In this document: positions 31,340-43,094 of the stretch, piece after piece | Layout: every line of letters begins with the position of its first letter | Numbering within the stretch: position 1 is the first letter of the stretch | NCBI GenBank assembly: GCA_963932145.1 | Contig: OZ010580.1 | Coordinates: forward strand, 37,616,261 to 37,680,260 | DNA from: Acanthosepion lycidas | Taxonomy: Eukaryota; Mollusca; Cephalopoda; Sepiida; Sepiidae | DNA: 64,000 nucleotides | Direction: 5' to 3' | Translations under genes and position numbers: made by a program | Notes under the pieces: generated by a model | What the model was told of the DNA's origin: nothing | Seen by the model: only the letters and a program-made list of their open reading frames with translations | Database searches by the model: none

Positions 31340-32240
31340 GGTCTTCACAAATCTTATCTTCACCCCCAGACCTCAAGTGGAATTCATAAGATAAGATGCT
31401 GAAGATGCTCAGCTCCTTATACCATGCCAGAAAATGCCCAACTCTACCTGCCATGCTCTCTCTTTAGAAAAGCCAGATCAGAACAAAATGTAGCATGACT
31501 GCCATATCTGGGCTGGAGCTGTCTGATCCTCTTTTGAGCTTTTAACAATGTTCAAAAGCATTTACATAGCCTTGTGGTTGATAAGTTATTTTCTACTCTT
31601 TAACCCCTCTCCAACAGATACAATGTTGTAAGTCCCTTGCTTTTCTATGACTATTTCCATGAAAAATGTTCTGATGACCAACATTCCCTAGTTCCACCAG
31701 TTCAGACGTTTACATCTATGACCTACCATACCATATACAAAGGTGTGAACCATACTCATCCCTTTCATATTCCATTGATAAGAAGAAAGTCCCATTTAGG
31801 CAGTTTCTTCCTCTTTATAGAACATACTTTCAAGAGAATATTTCTATAATCGTTACAATCTTCACCTCTTCAAGTCTAGAGTCAATCACTAACTACAATC
31901 GCTAAAGTCAAAACGCACAGAAAAGCTAAATGAAACCCTCTTGAGATGATGTGCATTAAATTCATCTGCTATCTTTCGATATGACCATCCTTCATACCCA
32001 ATGAGAAGTGCCAGTCCAATTCTTTCTTTCAATAAAACCATGTTTAATCTGTGAAGGTAAAAAAAATAAAAAAAATAGTTAATTGAGATTTTAGAGACAC
32101 CCTGTATTTTACATATCCTTCTATTCAGCATTGCTTCCTCCTTCCTTGTCTTATGTCCATACAACACCTTCATTTAGTAACCCTCTAGCTTGAATGGCCC
32201 TTGGGCCTTTTATTGGGGGAACATTTAGCAAAAAAATTAA
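31340..32240 (+). pseudogene. Jockey-like RT relic interrupted by a DNA-transposon piece
   Basis: 31637-31849 reads MLFYDYFHEKCSDDQHSLVP, the tail region of the same subfamily as 740-1845. The 3' untranslated part resumes at about 32116 ('acatatccttctattc..cttgaatggcccttgggcct') after the insert at 31886-32115. The uninterrupted equivalent is at 35170-35290. Confidence 0.75.
31886..32115 (-). mobile_element. DNA-transposon relic (transposase HTH start)
   Basis: The minus strand reads LNMVLLKERIGLALLIGYEG, then WSYRKIADEFNAHH, a helix-turn-helix start of a Tc1/mariner-superfamily transposase. The end 'gagacaccctgta' on the plus strand matches the terminal 'GGTGTCCCTAAAG' of the element at 53615-54025. 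Inserted in an RT relic. Confidence 0.72.
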
Positions 32241-32594
32241 GTATTAATATGGCATCTACTGTTTACTGAGTTTGATTTTAAATGGGTAGCCCACACTTGT
32301 TTTTGCCATGTACTAGACAATCATGGCTTACCAAAAATACTCATATATTATATATATATGTAATTTACCAAAACCAAGAACTAAACCCAAACTTTGTTTC
32401 TAGCTCTCTTTCATGGAAAGCTTGACAGTTCATGTAAATTTTTGTTTGACCAATCATGGGCAGTTCAAGTGTTTATAAGCTTTTGTAAGAGTGTATCTCT
32501 AGGTAGCTGATTTCCAGTGGCAACTGTCACTAGGGAATATCTTTCTGATACAGTGATATGAGATTAAGTTCACATTAGTAAAAGCCTCTTGACG

Positions 32595-32830
32595 AGAAAA
32601 ATTACACAGAATTAGAAAGAGAAACTTCTGTGACACATATTGAGGAGTGAAGGCCTGGAGAATTTGACACTCACAGGATATGTTGAAGTTTGGAGGAAGA
32701 CAGCAAGTAAAATGCTTGATAAGTTTGTGAGTGGCAGGGTAAGTAAGGGGGGATATACATTGCTTAGAGCTACAAATGTTAAAAGGTTGTGGAAACTATG
32801 ACCTCCCACATGCCACATAAAAGAATTAAA
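32595..32830 (+). pseudogene. RT C-terminal fragment ('LENLTLTGY' family)
   Basis: Plus-strand pieces in different frames: GLENLTLTGYVEVW, VSKGGY, LRATNVKRLWKLW and TSHMPHK. Same family as 8725-9085 and 22800-23430. Confidence 0.75.
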
Positions 32831-34535
32831 TACATCCAGATATCTATCCATGAATTAGTGGTTAGCAAGTTAGCTGAACAGACCATTGCTATGGTAATGA
32901 GTTCAGTTCTTGCTGGATTATCTACATTTATTCTGTATGAAAATGAGTTTAGTAAATGCCTGTCTTGCATCATATTTATTCTTAGTTTGTTTGAAGTAAA
33001 TATTTTAGAAAGCAGAAAAAATCTTTCACTAATATTTTAGCTAGTATACTATAATTCTTGTGAACTTTAGAGTACCATTTTTATCTCTAATTATTTGAGT
33101 TTATTCTGAACATTCTGTTATCCTCATAAAAAGAATGGTATACATGTAGAATTCCAGATGATGCTTCCTCAGAAAATAATGTTATATCAGAACAAATGAA
33201 GCAATGATGAAAGCAAAATGTCTTGCTTGATGAGTCTCCACCTGAACAAACACATTTTGGATTTATCTGACAAATGAACAGCCTCAGGGTTGCAGATACT
33301 GGATTGGTGGGAGGCAAAGACACTGCTGCTATCTTGTAGAATATCTGCTAGCCGCCACTTAATTTGAGAAAATAATGAGCCATATTCAGATTGTCGGTCA
33401 TTAAATTATGGGCTTGAATTTGTTGCTGATAAATTTATTGGCTTTCAGTACTAATTTTTTTTACTATACTTATATTCTTATAGATTTTTCTAAATGTCAA
33501 TATAAATTAAAATTTTTAAAAAATGAAAATATTACATGAAAACATATCTGTTGTCTGAAGTTAAAGTTATCCTTTAGTGAACTATTTAGGCTAGTATCTA
33601 CAACTTTGTTATTTTCATTGCTATGTTTTGGCTAGTGGGATTTCCAGCCATCCTCATGTGTATTTCTTGTTTAGTAATTTTTCATTTTTTTCCTTTAATC
33701 TCCACCTCTTTCTTGATCCAAACTGCAAAAGACCATAACTTATTTTTTTATAAATTAGATTAATATTTACTATTTAGTCAGTAAAGAAATAAATAAAACA
33801 TAGGAATCCAAAAAAGTACTGATACTCATCCTAATAATTCTTTAAGTCATAAAAGTCTCAAATTAAACCAATAATATTAGTGAGTTTCAGATGTACACTC
33901 TAGATATATCCTAAGATTGATACGAGGCTAATATAAAGATCAAAATCATGACAGATTCCCTTTTTAGCTATAGGTCTGTAGCATAAATCTCTATCTACAA
34001 AGCTTGACACATGCTTCTAGTATTGGTATATTGTTGTTATATCTGTTAAGAATAGGAAACTCAATTCCTTCAAATTGACATCAACCAAATAGAGGGTATG
34101 TAGCTTTGGGTCTTTCTTCAAACATTGAATCTTCTTTTGAGAGATTGATGGAATTCTCTCTCCCATTGAAGTTTGGGCATTTATATAAATTCCTGTTATC
34201 CAGTTACCTTGTGTGTGTATATTCTAAATTTAGCTGTTGTGGAGGGTTACTTCCTTGTTTATGTTGGTATACTCACTGACATCTTCTGATTCTTGATTCT
34301 ACATTTGGTGGCTTTGAGGTAATCTAGGTGAACTCTCTTAACTTACTGAGGTGACAGTGAGCACAAAACTCACTTTGGTATTTCTTAGTGTGAACCTAGT
34401 ATATATTGGGGGTCAACACAGATTTGTTAGACCAAGGTTCCCAATGAATATTATATTCTATTCAGACCTCTATTATTGGCTGATGAGAATCATATACTAC
34501 TGTAGAACATTAGTGACAAACTCATTTCCTAGTTT
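32831..34535. other. No gene recognised
   Basis: No supported coding or repeat feature; several short frames on both strands lack motifs. Confidence 0.5.
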
Positions 34536-34539
34536 GCTA

Positions 34540-34613
34540 TTAGGTTGGTGCAAAAATAATATCGTTTTTGACGTTAAAAATACATCAAAAACGATATTTT
34601 TGCACCAACCTAA
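34540..34613. mobile_element. Palindromic mariner-end MITE (74 bp)
   Basis: TTAGGTTGGTGCAAAA at both ends, TA flanks, interior 'atatcgtttttgacgtt' against its complement. The shortest of the seven. Confidence 0.94.
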
Positions 34614-34674
34614 TAATAAGATTAACTTATTTATTATCACTCAATGTCAACAGGCTACTACATCTTTTTAAAGG

Positions 34675-34790
34675 TTGCCTTATTTTGATACAGGGCCACA
34701 ACAACAGACACTAGTAGCAATCAAACATACTACATGAGTAGACTTTTGACTAGCTTGCTATTCATTCCTATGAAGCAAACATAATTTCAT
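34675..34790 (-). mobile_element. tRNA-derived SINE, family A (diverged)
   Basis: On the minus strand 'GAATAGCAAGCTAGTC' (box A region) and 'GTTTGATTGCT' (box B, degraded) are in family A order. Confidence 0.45.
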
Positions 34791-34899
34791 TTCAGTTTTT
34801 ATGCTTGCAAAAAGAATATTGGTAAATATGACATTTATAAAACTGTTTTTCTGATAAAAGGAAACTTTTATGTTTCATTATTTCATTCAAGTTTTATTT

Positions 34900-35300
34900 C
34901 TGATGACTTACTTTGTTTATAAAATCCAAAAGCATCTTTGTGTCCTTGTTGGTGACAAATTATTTTTCACCCTACAACTGCTTTCTCACAGATGAAATAT
35001 CAGAAGCCTCTTGCTGCTTTATTGCTCTATTTCCATGGAAATTAGTCAGAAATGCTACATTCCTTATTCCTTTATGTAAGTTCCATTCAAGCAGCTTCTT
35101 TCCACAAACTGTTGCCTTGTGGAACTGACTCCTAGGATGATGTTTTCCGATCACTACAATCTTAACCTGTGCAAGTCTAGGGTTAACTGTTATCTTTTCT
35201 ACATATCCCCTTAAACTGTACCTATTATTCCCAAACCCTCTATCTCAATTGGCTCTCAGGCCTTGGAAAAGGAGAACATCATTATAAAAAAATTACTTTG
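34900..35300 (+). pseudogene. Jockey-like RT tail (subfamily of 740-1845)
   Basis: Frame-broken tail. 'caactgctttctcacagatg' corresponds to LSHRxN, 'tgctctatttccatgga' to the YxYFHG position, and 'cttaacctgtgcaagtctag' to NLxLFKSxV. The 3' part 'ggctctcaggccttgg' is as in the other two copies. Confidence 0.65.
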
Positions 35301-35980
35301 AGCATGGTACACATTCAAGCCCATAATTTAATGACCAACAACCTGAGATTATTTTATGGATCAGCACATGTTCCTCAGATCAGACTATCTGAGACATGTT
35401 TGTCAAGGATCAAAGTATGACAAGTGTTATGCATGTGCATGTGGGTGTGTAATTGTCTAAAATTTGCTGAAGAAAGGTTTTTAATATTTAAGATTTTTTG
35501 ATGTACACAATATTAGTGGCATATTGGTTTTCACTATATAAATTGGGGATCACTGAGGCAAATTTTTCATTTTAGCTAAAGCCATTATGTTCACTTTTAC
35601 ACATATACCTTTGGAAATTTGTGAATCTATTTCTTCTCTCACTAGTTATGTGTTAAATGGCTGTGCATACTTGGCTCCTTAACCTTTGTTAGTAACAAGT
35701 CTAGAAGGACAACTCGTGTTAGTATCTCCACTCCATAATATCTACTTGTTATGAGAACCACAACAGAAATACAAAGCATATTCAGACTGTTGCCCTCTTC
35801 TTCACAAGGAGTCTGCAGGTTCAATTGACCAAAATAAAACAGTATGCACATAGAAATCAACATTGCATGGTTAAACAATCATCACACCATGCAGTGCTGA
35901 TTTTTATTTCCCCACTATCTATATAACAGAAACTCATTGTAAGCTATATATGTGGATAGCCATAGTAATCCATTCATAAA
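35301..35980. other. No gene recognised
   Basis: No supported feature. A box B-like 'GGTTCAATTGA' near 35818 lacks a convincing partner box. Confidence 0.45.
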
Positions 35981-35984
35981 TTAT

Positions 35985-36545
35985 CCTATCATTTTTTATT
36001 GGTATTATGCTAGTAAATAAGCCCTTTCTCATTTTTTGTTGATAGTATGCTAGTGACTAAGTTCTTTCTCATTTTTATTGATAGTTAGCCAGTAAATAAG
36101 TATTTTCCCATTCTCTGTTCTTATGCTAGTAAATAATTACTTTCCCATTGTTTATTGGTATTATGCAAGTAAATAAGTCCTTTTCAATTTTTCCATTGGT
36201 TTTGTGCTAGTAAATAAGACCTTTCCCATATCTTTCATTGGTATTATGCTAGTAACTCCCTTTCCATTTTTCTATTGGTATTATGTTAGTAAATAAGTCT
36301 TTTCAAATTATTTTATTAGTATTATACTAGTAAAGAAGTCCTTCTCATTTTCTATTGGCAGTATTCTAGTAAATATGACCTTTCCCATTTTTGGGGGGGT
36401 TTTATGCTAGTAAATAATTACTTTCCGATTTTTTTTATTGGTATTATGCTAGTAAATAAATCCTTTCCCCATCTTATTGGTCTTTGCAATTAAGTCTTTT
36501 TCCTTTTTTCTTATTGAAATTATACTAATAAATAAGTCCTTTCTC
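35985..36545. repeat. Minisatellite, about 38-bp unit, about 15 copies
   Basis: Each unit has 'attggtattatgctagtaaa' then 'taagtcctttcccattttt', with indels and point differences between units. No open frame is maintained through the array. Confidence 0.95.
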
Positions 36546-37050
36546 ATACCACCAAGAAATTGACAGCAATATTTATATAATTTCCAAATGAATGGTACTT
36601 GGAAAATATCAAAAACTTTTATGTTGCTCTGAAGTTTCTTGTTTATGTTGAATACTTCCTGAATATTAAATTGAATGATTAACATTCTGTGAGAAAGAAA
36701 GAAATATTTCAAAGTGGTCTTTACCATAAGAGCATATTTCATTAATAACTCGAGGAGATCAGATTGCATGACCAACAAAGATATAAAGTCACTTGGTGTT
36801 TAGTATTATAGAATTGATTGCTTTTATCATTAATGTCACTCATTTATAGACTTGACAAAAAGATGATGATAATTGTACATAATTTTGTAATTTAATTAAA
36901 AAATTTATATTTTCTCAGTTGCTGACAATTATTAAAGACAATATCAAATATTGTCTTTAATAATTTTTAGTTAGTTTTTCATTTCATATTATTTTTGTTT
37001 CTTCTTTTATAACAACACTTGAATTTGACATAAAATAGAAACTCATGTTG
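36546..37050. other. No gene recognised
   Basis: A small AT-rich inverted repeat ('gacaatattaaagacaat'-like, about 36925-36965) is the only structure seen. Confidence 0.5.
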
Positions 37051-37055
37051 TTAAA

Positions 37056-37303
37056 TAGCTCAAATGTATATTTACTACCCAGTACAAGTATTGAACTGAT
37101 AGTCTTCAGCTAAAATGTAAAGTTGTGTGCTTTAAGAGGTTGATCTATTCCACCTGCAGTTGAAATGGGTTCTGCCCATTAAGTTTATAATGTTAAAAAG
37201 TTTATAAACTTATGATTTTTTAAAGTTCATAAGTTTATAATATTATGTTTTTTTTTATGTCTATCAGTTCAATATTTTTGTTGGGTAGTAAATATATGTT
37301 TGA
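37056..37303. repeat. Inverted repeat, about 46-bp arms
   Basis: The left arm 'gtatatttactacccagtac..attgaactgatag' (37064-37103) is the reverse complement, with few mismatches, of 37258-37303 ('ctatcagttcaat..gggtagtaaatata'). The spacer has further inverted 'aagtttataa/ttataaactt' words. Possibly a SINE in inverted duplicate, since the arm contains a box B-like GTTCAATA. Confidence 0.8.
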
Positions 37304-37309
37304 CAACTT

Positions 37310-38960
37310 GAACTGAAGGCCAAAGATTCATATAAGGGTAAAAATCCCTAATTTTCTAAAAGAATACAAAAGAACAGTCTTGTTCTTTGCATAACACTAG
37401 AGTAAATTAGATTGATCCAAGAAAATTCATAGATTATAATGAAAACAGTGAAAGTAAATGATTGTCTTGGAGTAAACAATATTATGCCAATATGGTGTTA
37501 TACAAACAATACCTAAGTCCCAAGTGGTGAATTTACAATTTTGTTTTATTTTTATTTTGATGTTGTGGAATTTTTATGCTTTTGTTTTTTGCAATTATAA
37601 CAATTTTGTTGATAATCTTGATTCTGTATTTAGTTGGTTATGTTTAGGACTTTGTTATTTTAATATTTTTTTTATAAGATTTAATGTTTTTGTATTAAAA
37701 TTACATTAATTTGATATGATTACTTTTGGTCTCATGTTAATATTTACTTTGTCTTTATACTGCTCTGGTAATCTTAATATGGATTATGATGTTAATTTAA
37801 TTACAATGGGTTTTCTTATTTGTATTTCTTTAATGTTTTTTTTCATGTTTTGTCCTTTTTTAATTTTAATATGGATTGTCAGATAAAAAAGGTAATGGAG
37901 AATACTGAAGAATTGTTTGCAAAGATTAATGAAAAGTGTGTCAAGAGATTTTTGTCAATTTTTACTGGGAGAAAACAAATAAAATAAAAACAGTGCTAAA
38001 TGGTTGTTAAGTTGTTTGATTGATACAATTCAGCCAAGTCAAATAAGGTACAAGAGAACAAAAAGTCTTCTGAGAGAAAGAAAGAGTGAGAGAGAGTGTG
38101 ACTGGAGTGGGTTAGTTGAAAGTGAAAAAGCGATGACGAATGAAGGAGAAAAGTGAAAAAGGAGAAAAAGAGAAAATAAAGCTTCATCTGTGAAGGAGAA
38201 AAACAGTAAGGAAAAATAAATAAATGAAAAATGGGTTGATTCAAGAAAATGGGAAAAAACATTTAACATCAGAAAAGAGAGGTAATTATGTGTGTGCAGA
38301 TGCATCCTCATGGCTTTCCTTGAAAAATAAGGAATCAGGAGGAAGAGGCTCCATGTCTATCACAAGCTTCCCTGTGACTGTCAAGACACGCACAAGAAAG
38401 ACAGTTTTTTTTTTCCCAAACCAGGTGCAGGAGAATGATTTGTGGTGGGAAGGAGCACCAAGTTTACTGTACTCTTTCAGCCTAACACTGCAGATTAATT
38501 CAGTAAGGTGCCATCAATTGAAAAATTATGTGGTGCCAAGAAGACCTGTCAACAACCTCTGTTACCCATTTGTATTGGTTGATAGTGAAAGAGACAAGGG
38601 TCCTTTTTAGGGAAACTCTGTATCTCAGAGGCCAGCTTATAAAACAGTCGAGCCTTTAGAAGTTGATCTTCCATTCTCAATATATGGCTAAGACAGCACT
38701 GGTTTTTTTTTTGGTGTTTTTTTTGTGATAATTCAGTGTTGAAGAGGCTGACACTCGTGAAGATTTGGGTGTTTGTGATGAAGTCAATCCAGTGCACTTT
38801 GGGGCTAGTCACAAACTCAGGGTTGATGGAAATGTCGGGGGAGGCACAGGTGGCATAATGGCTTTATAAATCTGTAATTTGGCATCATTTCTTGGGTGTT
38901 TTTTAACCTGCTGCCAATCTCTTTTTGTCTTATGTATTTGTGTGTGTATGTGTGCATGCA
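37310..38960. other. Mostly no recognised gene; one unexplained frame at 38224-38610
   Basis: AT-rich. A 128-codon plus-strand frame (38224-38610) has balanced composition (Ser, Lys, Arg, Val; CADASSWLSL near residue 24) unlike the low-complexity frames around it. I recognise no domain and see no splice or promoter support. It could be chance or part of an unrecognised repeat. Confidence 0.35.
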
Positions 38961-38966
38961 TTCAGG

Positions 38967-38969
<3 letters not shown>

Positions 38970-39016
<47 letters not shown>

Positions 39017-39131
39017 GTTGGTGCAAAAATAATGCCGTAATAATGTCATTTTTTGACGTAACGTCAAAAAACGACATTATTACGTCATTATTTTTGCACC
39101 AACCTAACATATATATATATATATATATATT
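38970..39131. repeat. (TA)n tract split by a MITE
   Basis: TA runs at 38970-39012 and 39109-39131 flank the MITE at 39013-39107; one original tract is the simplest reading. Confidence 0.92.
39013..39107. mobile_element. Palindromic mariner-end MITE (95 bp)
   Basis: Same ends and interior (gacgtaa..cgtcaaaaaacgac) as the 102-bp class, with the centre shortened. The right flank has mutated from TA to CA. Confidence 0.93.
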
Positions 39132-39134
39132 TGT

Positions 39135-39478
39135 GTGTATACTTTAAAATCTGCAATACTTATAACTGAATATAGAGCATTTATCAATATATATAAATAT
39201 ATACACACGTCTGCATGTGTGTGTATGTATAATTTAAAATCTGAAATATTTATAATTTAAGATAGAGCATTTATAAATATATATATACACACGCACACGC
39301 ATATACATACATGTGTGTATGTGTGCATATACTTTAAAATCTTCAATACTTATAATTGAAGACAGAGCATTTATAAATATATATGTATATATACACACAC
39401 ATACATGTATGTGTGTGTAATTTAAAATCTGCAATATTTATAATTGAAGATGGAGCATTTATAAATATATTTAAATAT
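39135..39478. repeat. Tandem array, unit about 85-105 bp, four copies
   Basis: Each unit contains 'actttaaaatctgcaat' or 'aatttaaaatctg', 'acttataattgaag', 'agcatttataaatatat' and then an ACAC/GTGT microsatellite of variable length. Confidence 0.9.
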
Positions 39479-39479
39479 A

Positions 39480-40250
39480 CATTGCATGGCAAATTTCATT
39501 GCATGAAACTTCATGGCATCTTCAGTGTGTGAATACTTTTAAGTATTGTGTTAACATATTTCTGGTATAGATATGTATGTGTATATTTATTTTTACAAAT
39601 ATATCTTCCACTATTGCTTATTCAATGTATAAGGAAGACCTTTCCCAATTCCTAACATGACAACCATGACAGTGTCATTCTCTGTCATGACTTACCAACA
39701 ATCCCCCCTCTCCAATATCTCAGTGCATGGGCATGTGTTAATGGTTAATGAGGCTAGTTTGGTTGACCATTATTACTGAGTGGTGAGTTCATTCATCACT
39801 GGGTGACCCATAAAAATTCATCAAACAATTCAACCAATCTCTCCATCTTCTGATTGTTTTTTTCCTAGTGTGTTTGCTGTTAACTGAACACCAATCAACC
39901 AAACTTTTGCTCCATCTGTTATCCTTTCTTCTTGCTGTGTGTTCTTCCTAACTCCATTTTAGCTGCTTAATTACTTCTACAATTTCTCCTATCTTCATTT
40001 GTTCTATATTAACTATTTTATATCTCTGAAAAATTATGACTAGCATTGATATTTGTGCATTCCTAAGTTTGTTTTGTGGTGATTTTCTTTCTTTTCTTGT
40101 TATACATCAAAGCTGGCATTTAACACACTTTCTTTGAATATTATTAGCAAGATGTTTTTCATTACAACTCTATTTTCATTAAATACTTTCCAATCAATTA
40201 TTACTTTTTTTTTTTTATTTATTTAATTCTTGTTATCTTTCTTTAATGTT
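39480..40250. other. No gene recognised
   Basis: No supported feature. Confidence 0.5.
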
Positions 40251-40254
40251 ATCA

Positions 40255-40970
40255 TATGTCCTTAGATGTATTTCTGGATTTTTTCCAGTTCTTCATCCTC
40301 ATTTTTTATGATCTTTTTGGAAAAGTTACAACTGAAGTTTACTTTTATTTATGCTCATTTTAAAATCTCCATTGAGATTTTGCCTATTCATGTCAGCATT
40401 TCTTGTAGTATGTCTGGTGATTTTGATATTAGCAAAATGTTGCCACAAATCATAGATGGTTCAAATATTCTCTATTTATATTTACTCCCATTTGTTTCCT
40501 GGAAGATTCTGTCAAGGTATGCTGTCGATAATTTAGGTGAAATCATAACCCCCTTGCCTCACTGTTTTTCCATTCTTTATTTTATTGTCCTTGTATAGCT
40601 GAATTATTGCAGTATTATTATTGTATATATGCTCTATAATTCTAATATTGTTTTCATTAATCCTCTGCTTTCATAGTGAATTAAAGAGTGTCAATATTCC
40701 AGTAAATTAAATACATTTTTTTGTCCTCAATATGAACCAAACAAAATGGTTTATTGCATTCTGTATTTTTTATTTTTTAATCATCTGGTAAAGCATTTGC
40801 AGATTATTTGTGTTGAGTGGCCACTTTGAAAACCTGCCTGTTTGCAAGCTGATTTTGATCTTAGGTGTTTGTTAGTCTGTTTATAAGTCCCTTTAATGAT
40901 AATTTCTATTTGTTCAATTATAATATAATTAGACAATAGTTACTAATATCTACTTTTTTATAAGGTAGAA
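40255..40970 (-). pseudogene. Non-LTR RT relic, same family as 21185-21815
   Basis: Minus-strand words, broken by frame changes: EYLNHLWFVA (relatives: EYLTHLRFAD), ISKSPDILQEMLT-like and KSPLQM-type tail. Plus-strand words 'tctggattttttccagttct' and 'tgtctggtgattttgatatt' parallel the 21190-21370 segment. Confidence 0.72.
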
Positions 40971-41043
40971 TGACTGTTCCTAAACTAAAGTTTAAAAAAT
41001 TCTGATAATTGGTTATTTAATCGGATGTGTGTGTGTTTGTGTG

Positions 41044-41066
41044 TATATATATATATATATACATAC

Positions 41067-41109
<43 letters not shown>
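41044..41109. repeat. TA/CATA microsatellite
   Basis: TA runs around five CATA units; marks the 5' truncation point of the following element. Confidence 0.95.
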
Positions 41110-41111
<2 letters not shown>

Positions 41112-42430
41112 CATTGGTGGAGGCAAGGGAAAGAAGAATTAACAGCTACCTCTGCAGATCTGTAGGACTGCCAAGATGTCTGAGCAGTGCTGCATTATAT
41201 AGCACCTCAAATGTGCTAAAACTCCCCTTTAAAGATCTGATGGCAGAATTTGTGATCTCTTGGAGAAGAGAATTCCTGTGGTATAGGGACTCTAAGGAAC
41301 CAAAAGTAGTTGCAGAAGGCATTGAGGTTCACATTGGAAGGAAATGGAGTGCAGGGAGTGAACTAAGCATAGCAGAGGGGCGTTTAAGACAGAAGACTCT
41401 TGTAAGGATAGTGGCAACAGGTCATGCTGGCCTGGGCTTCTTTCCTAGCACCTGAATGGAAAAAGCCAGGGGAAAGCAGAGATGGCGACTTATTCACTAG
41501 GAGGTCTGAACCTATGTTGAGTATAAAAGTATGTGCAAGATGGTGACACTAAGCCAGTAGAGCACATGGACATGATGGATGATTTTTCACAGAGGAAAAT
41601 AAGCTGTTTGGTGATCTGGTACTTCGATGCCAGTCAGATTAAATTTCTTGCTCAATCCTTAAATGATGTACCACCAAATTCTGCAAACTTGCATACATGG
41701 GAGATGAGTGAAACATCATCATGCCCACTCTGTGCTAGGATACGCTGAAACTAAGTGCCTGTCCAAGGGCCCTTGGTGATGGGAGGTACCAATAGAGACA
41801 TGACCAGGTACTAAAGTCATTGGCTGATGCAGTGGCTAAAGAAATCAGTGTTAGTGGTTTCAAGCCTGAAACGTAGACAATTAATTTTAAAGCCGTCAAC
41901 TCCCGCCCACTCAGTGCATAAACAAGAATTTGCATGCTCTCTTCCACTCAAGACTGACAGTTGAGAGTAGACTTCAGGAGACAGTTGAAATTTCCAGAGC
42001 AGATAGCAACAGCTTCCCTGCAGCCGGATTTAATAATTTGATCAGTTGTCTCCAGGCAAGTTGTAATATTCAAACTTTCAGGACCTTAGGAAGAGAATAT
42101 GGAAGATGTCTTTGAAAGAAAGCTCAAAAAATACCAGTAGCTGGTAAAGAAATGCAAGTCCAGCCAATGGCAGATTGGCTGTCTTCCTATTGAAGTCATA
42201 TGTTGTGGTTTCACATGAAGATCTTTATGCGGAACTCTAAGTCGACTTGGAGTCAGAGGAGTAAAAAAGAGAAAGGCCATCTGTGGTAAAATAAAAAGAA
42301 AACAGCAACCAGCAAGTAAATTCAAGCTCTCCCAGCTGGTATTCCACCCTCGAGTCGTTCCTTCTTGAGTTCTGTCTCAAAATCACACTAACAGACTTTT
42401 CCAGCCACCAACCATGAATGTCCCTCAAAG
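41112..42430 (+). pseudogene. RLE-type non-LTR retrotransposon 3' end (R2/HERO-like)
   Basis: The frame at 41114-41455 reads RINSYLCRSVGLPRCLSSAA, then LYSTSNVLKLPFKDL, GIEVHIGRKW and ATGHAGLGFFPST, a post-RT stretch typical of R2/NeSL/HERO-group elements. Downstream, in broken frames, come PPNSANLHTWE then SCPLC (start of the CCHC knuckle), a GPWDGRYQ then RHDQVLKSLAD stretch, LQPDLI and RQVVIFKLSGPWEENMED. The last two match the PD...(E/K)xK-type restriction-like endonuclease core; the usual Glu before the Leu reads Lys here. 5'-truncated at a TA tract and dead. The clade within the RLE group is inferred. Confidence 0.8.
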
Positions 42431-43090
42431 AAACCCCCCCACTGGGAAAAATTAGTTGCTTTTATATTTGTCCATATACCCACAATCCCTTGCATCTTCA
42501 TGCGATCCCATAATTCATTGTATCCCTGTCCCATAATGCATTGCATCTTTATTGCATAAAAATGCAATGCAAGTTCCCCCTCATTCTTTTACATTATCTG
42601 TCCGAGGACGAATTACGGCAGAGCGGTAAGTGCTTTTTTTCTCCCTTATTTCAACTGCAGTAGCTTTACATGCTAAGCAAATATGGGCTCTTTTTTGGTG
42701 GGGACAAGGCAAGTCGCAACCAGTTGTGCTTGTCCAAGGTTCTGTCTCATCATGTCTGCCACACCATCAGAACAATTTCAGAATCTGTAGAAAACACTCC
42801 AAAATGGTTATGGATTAAAAGATCAGACACATGGAGCTCTACAGCAGAGATTGGTTGGCACTTAGATGCTGTATTTGAAGGGTGAAAGGGGTAGAAAAAA
42901 GTAAGGGAAGACAAAAAGGAGAAAAATAGAAAGAGGTTAGCTGGGTCACTGTTTGAGGCGGTGGGGTTTTTCCTCAATGGCATCTTGTTTTTCTCACTGC
43001 ATGCAGGTCCCCACCTGCAAGATAATTCATTTCTGATCATATAATTTTTACTTTCAGTGAATTAGTATGCCTGTATTTTTTTTATTTTTA
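42431..43090. other. Anonymous; probable element 3' flank
   Basis: 'cataattcattg', 'cataatgcattgcat' and 'gcataaaaatgcaatgcaa' give a small repeated or inverted patch at 42508-42572. No gene recognised. Confidence 0.45.
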
Positions 43091-43094
43091 AGTG

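Noticed and set aside
35985..36545. CRISPR-like regular repeats
   Set aside because: Units are directly adjacent and diverged with no unique spacers, and the context is eukaryotic; it is a minisatellite.
38896..39147. Frames reading 'LGWCKNN..MSFFDVTSKNDII' on both strands
   Set aside because: They are translations of the palindromic MITE at 39013-39107; similar frames occur at the other MITEs.
42598..42615. 'gtccgaggacgaa' resembling hammerhead stem II plus GAA
   Set aside because: No CTGATGA box precedes it, the third A and the helix III/cleavage part are missing, and it is not in a PLE context.
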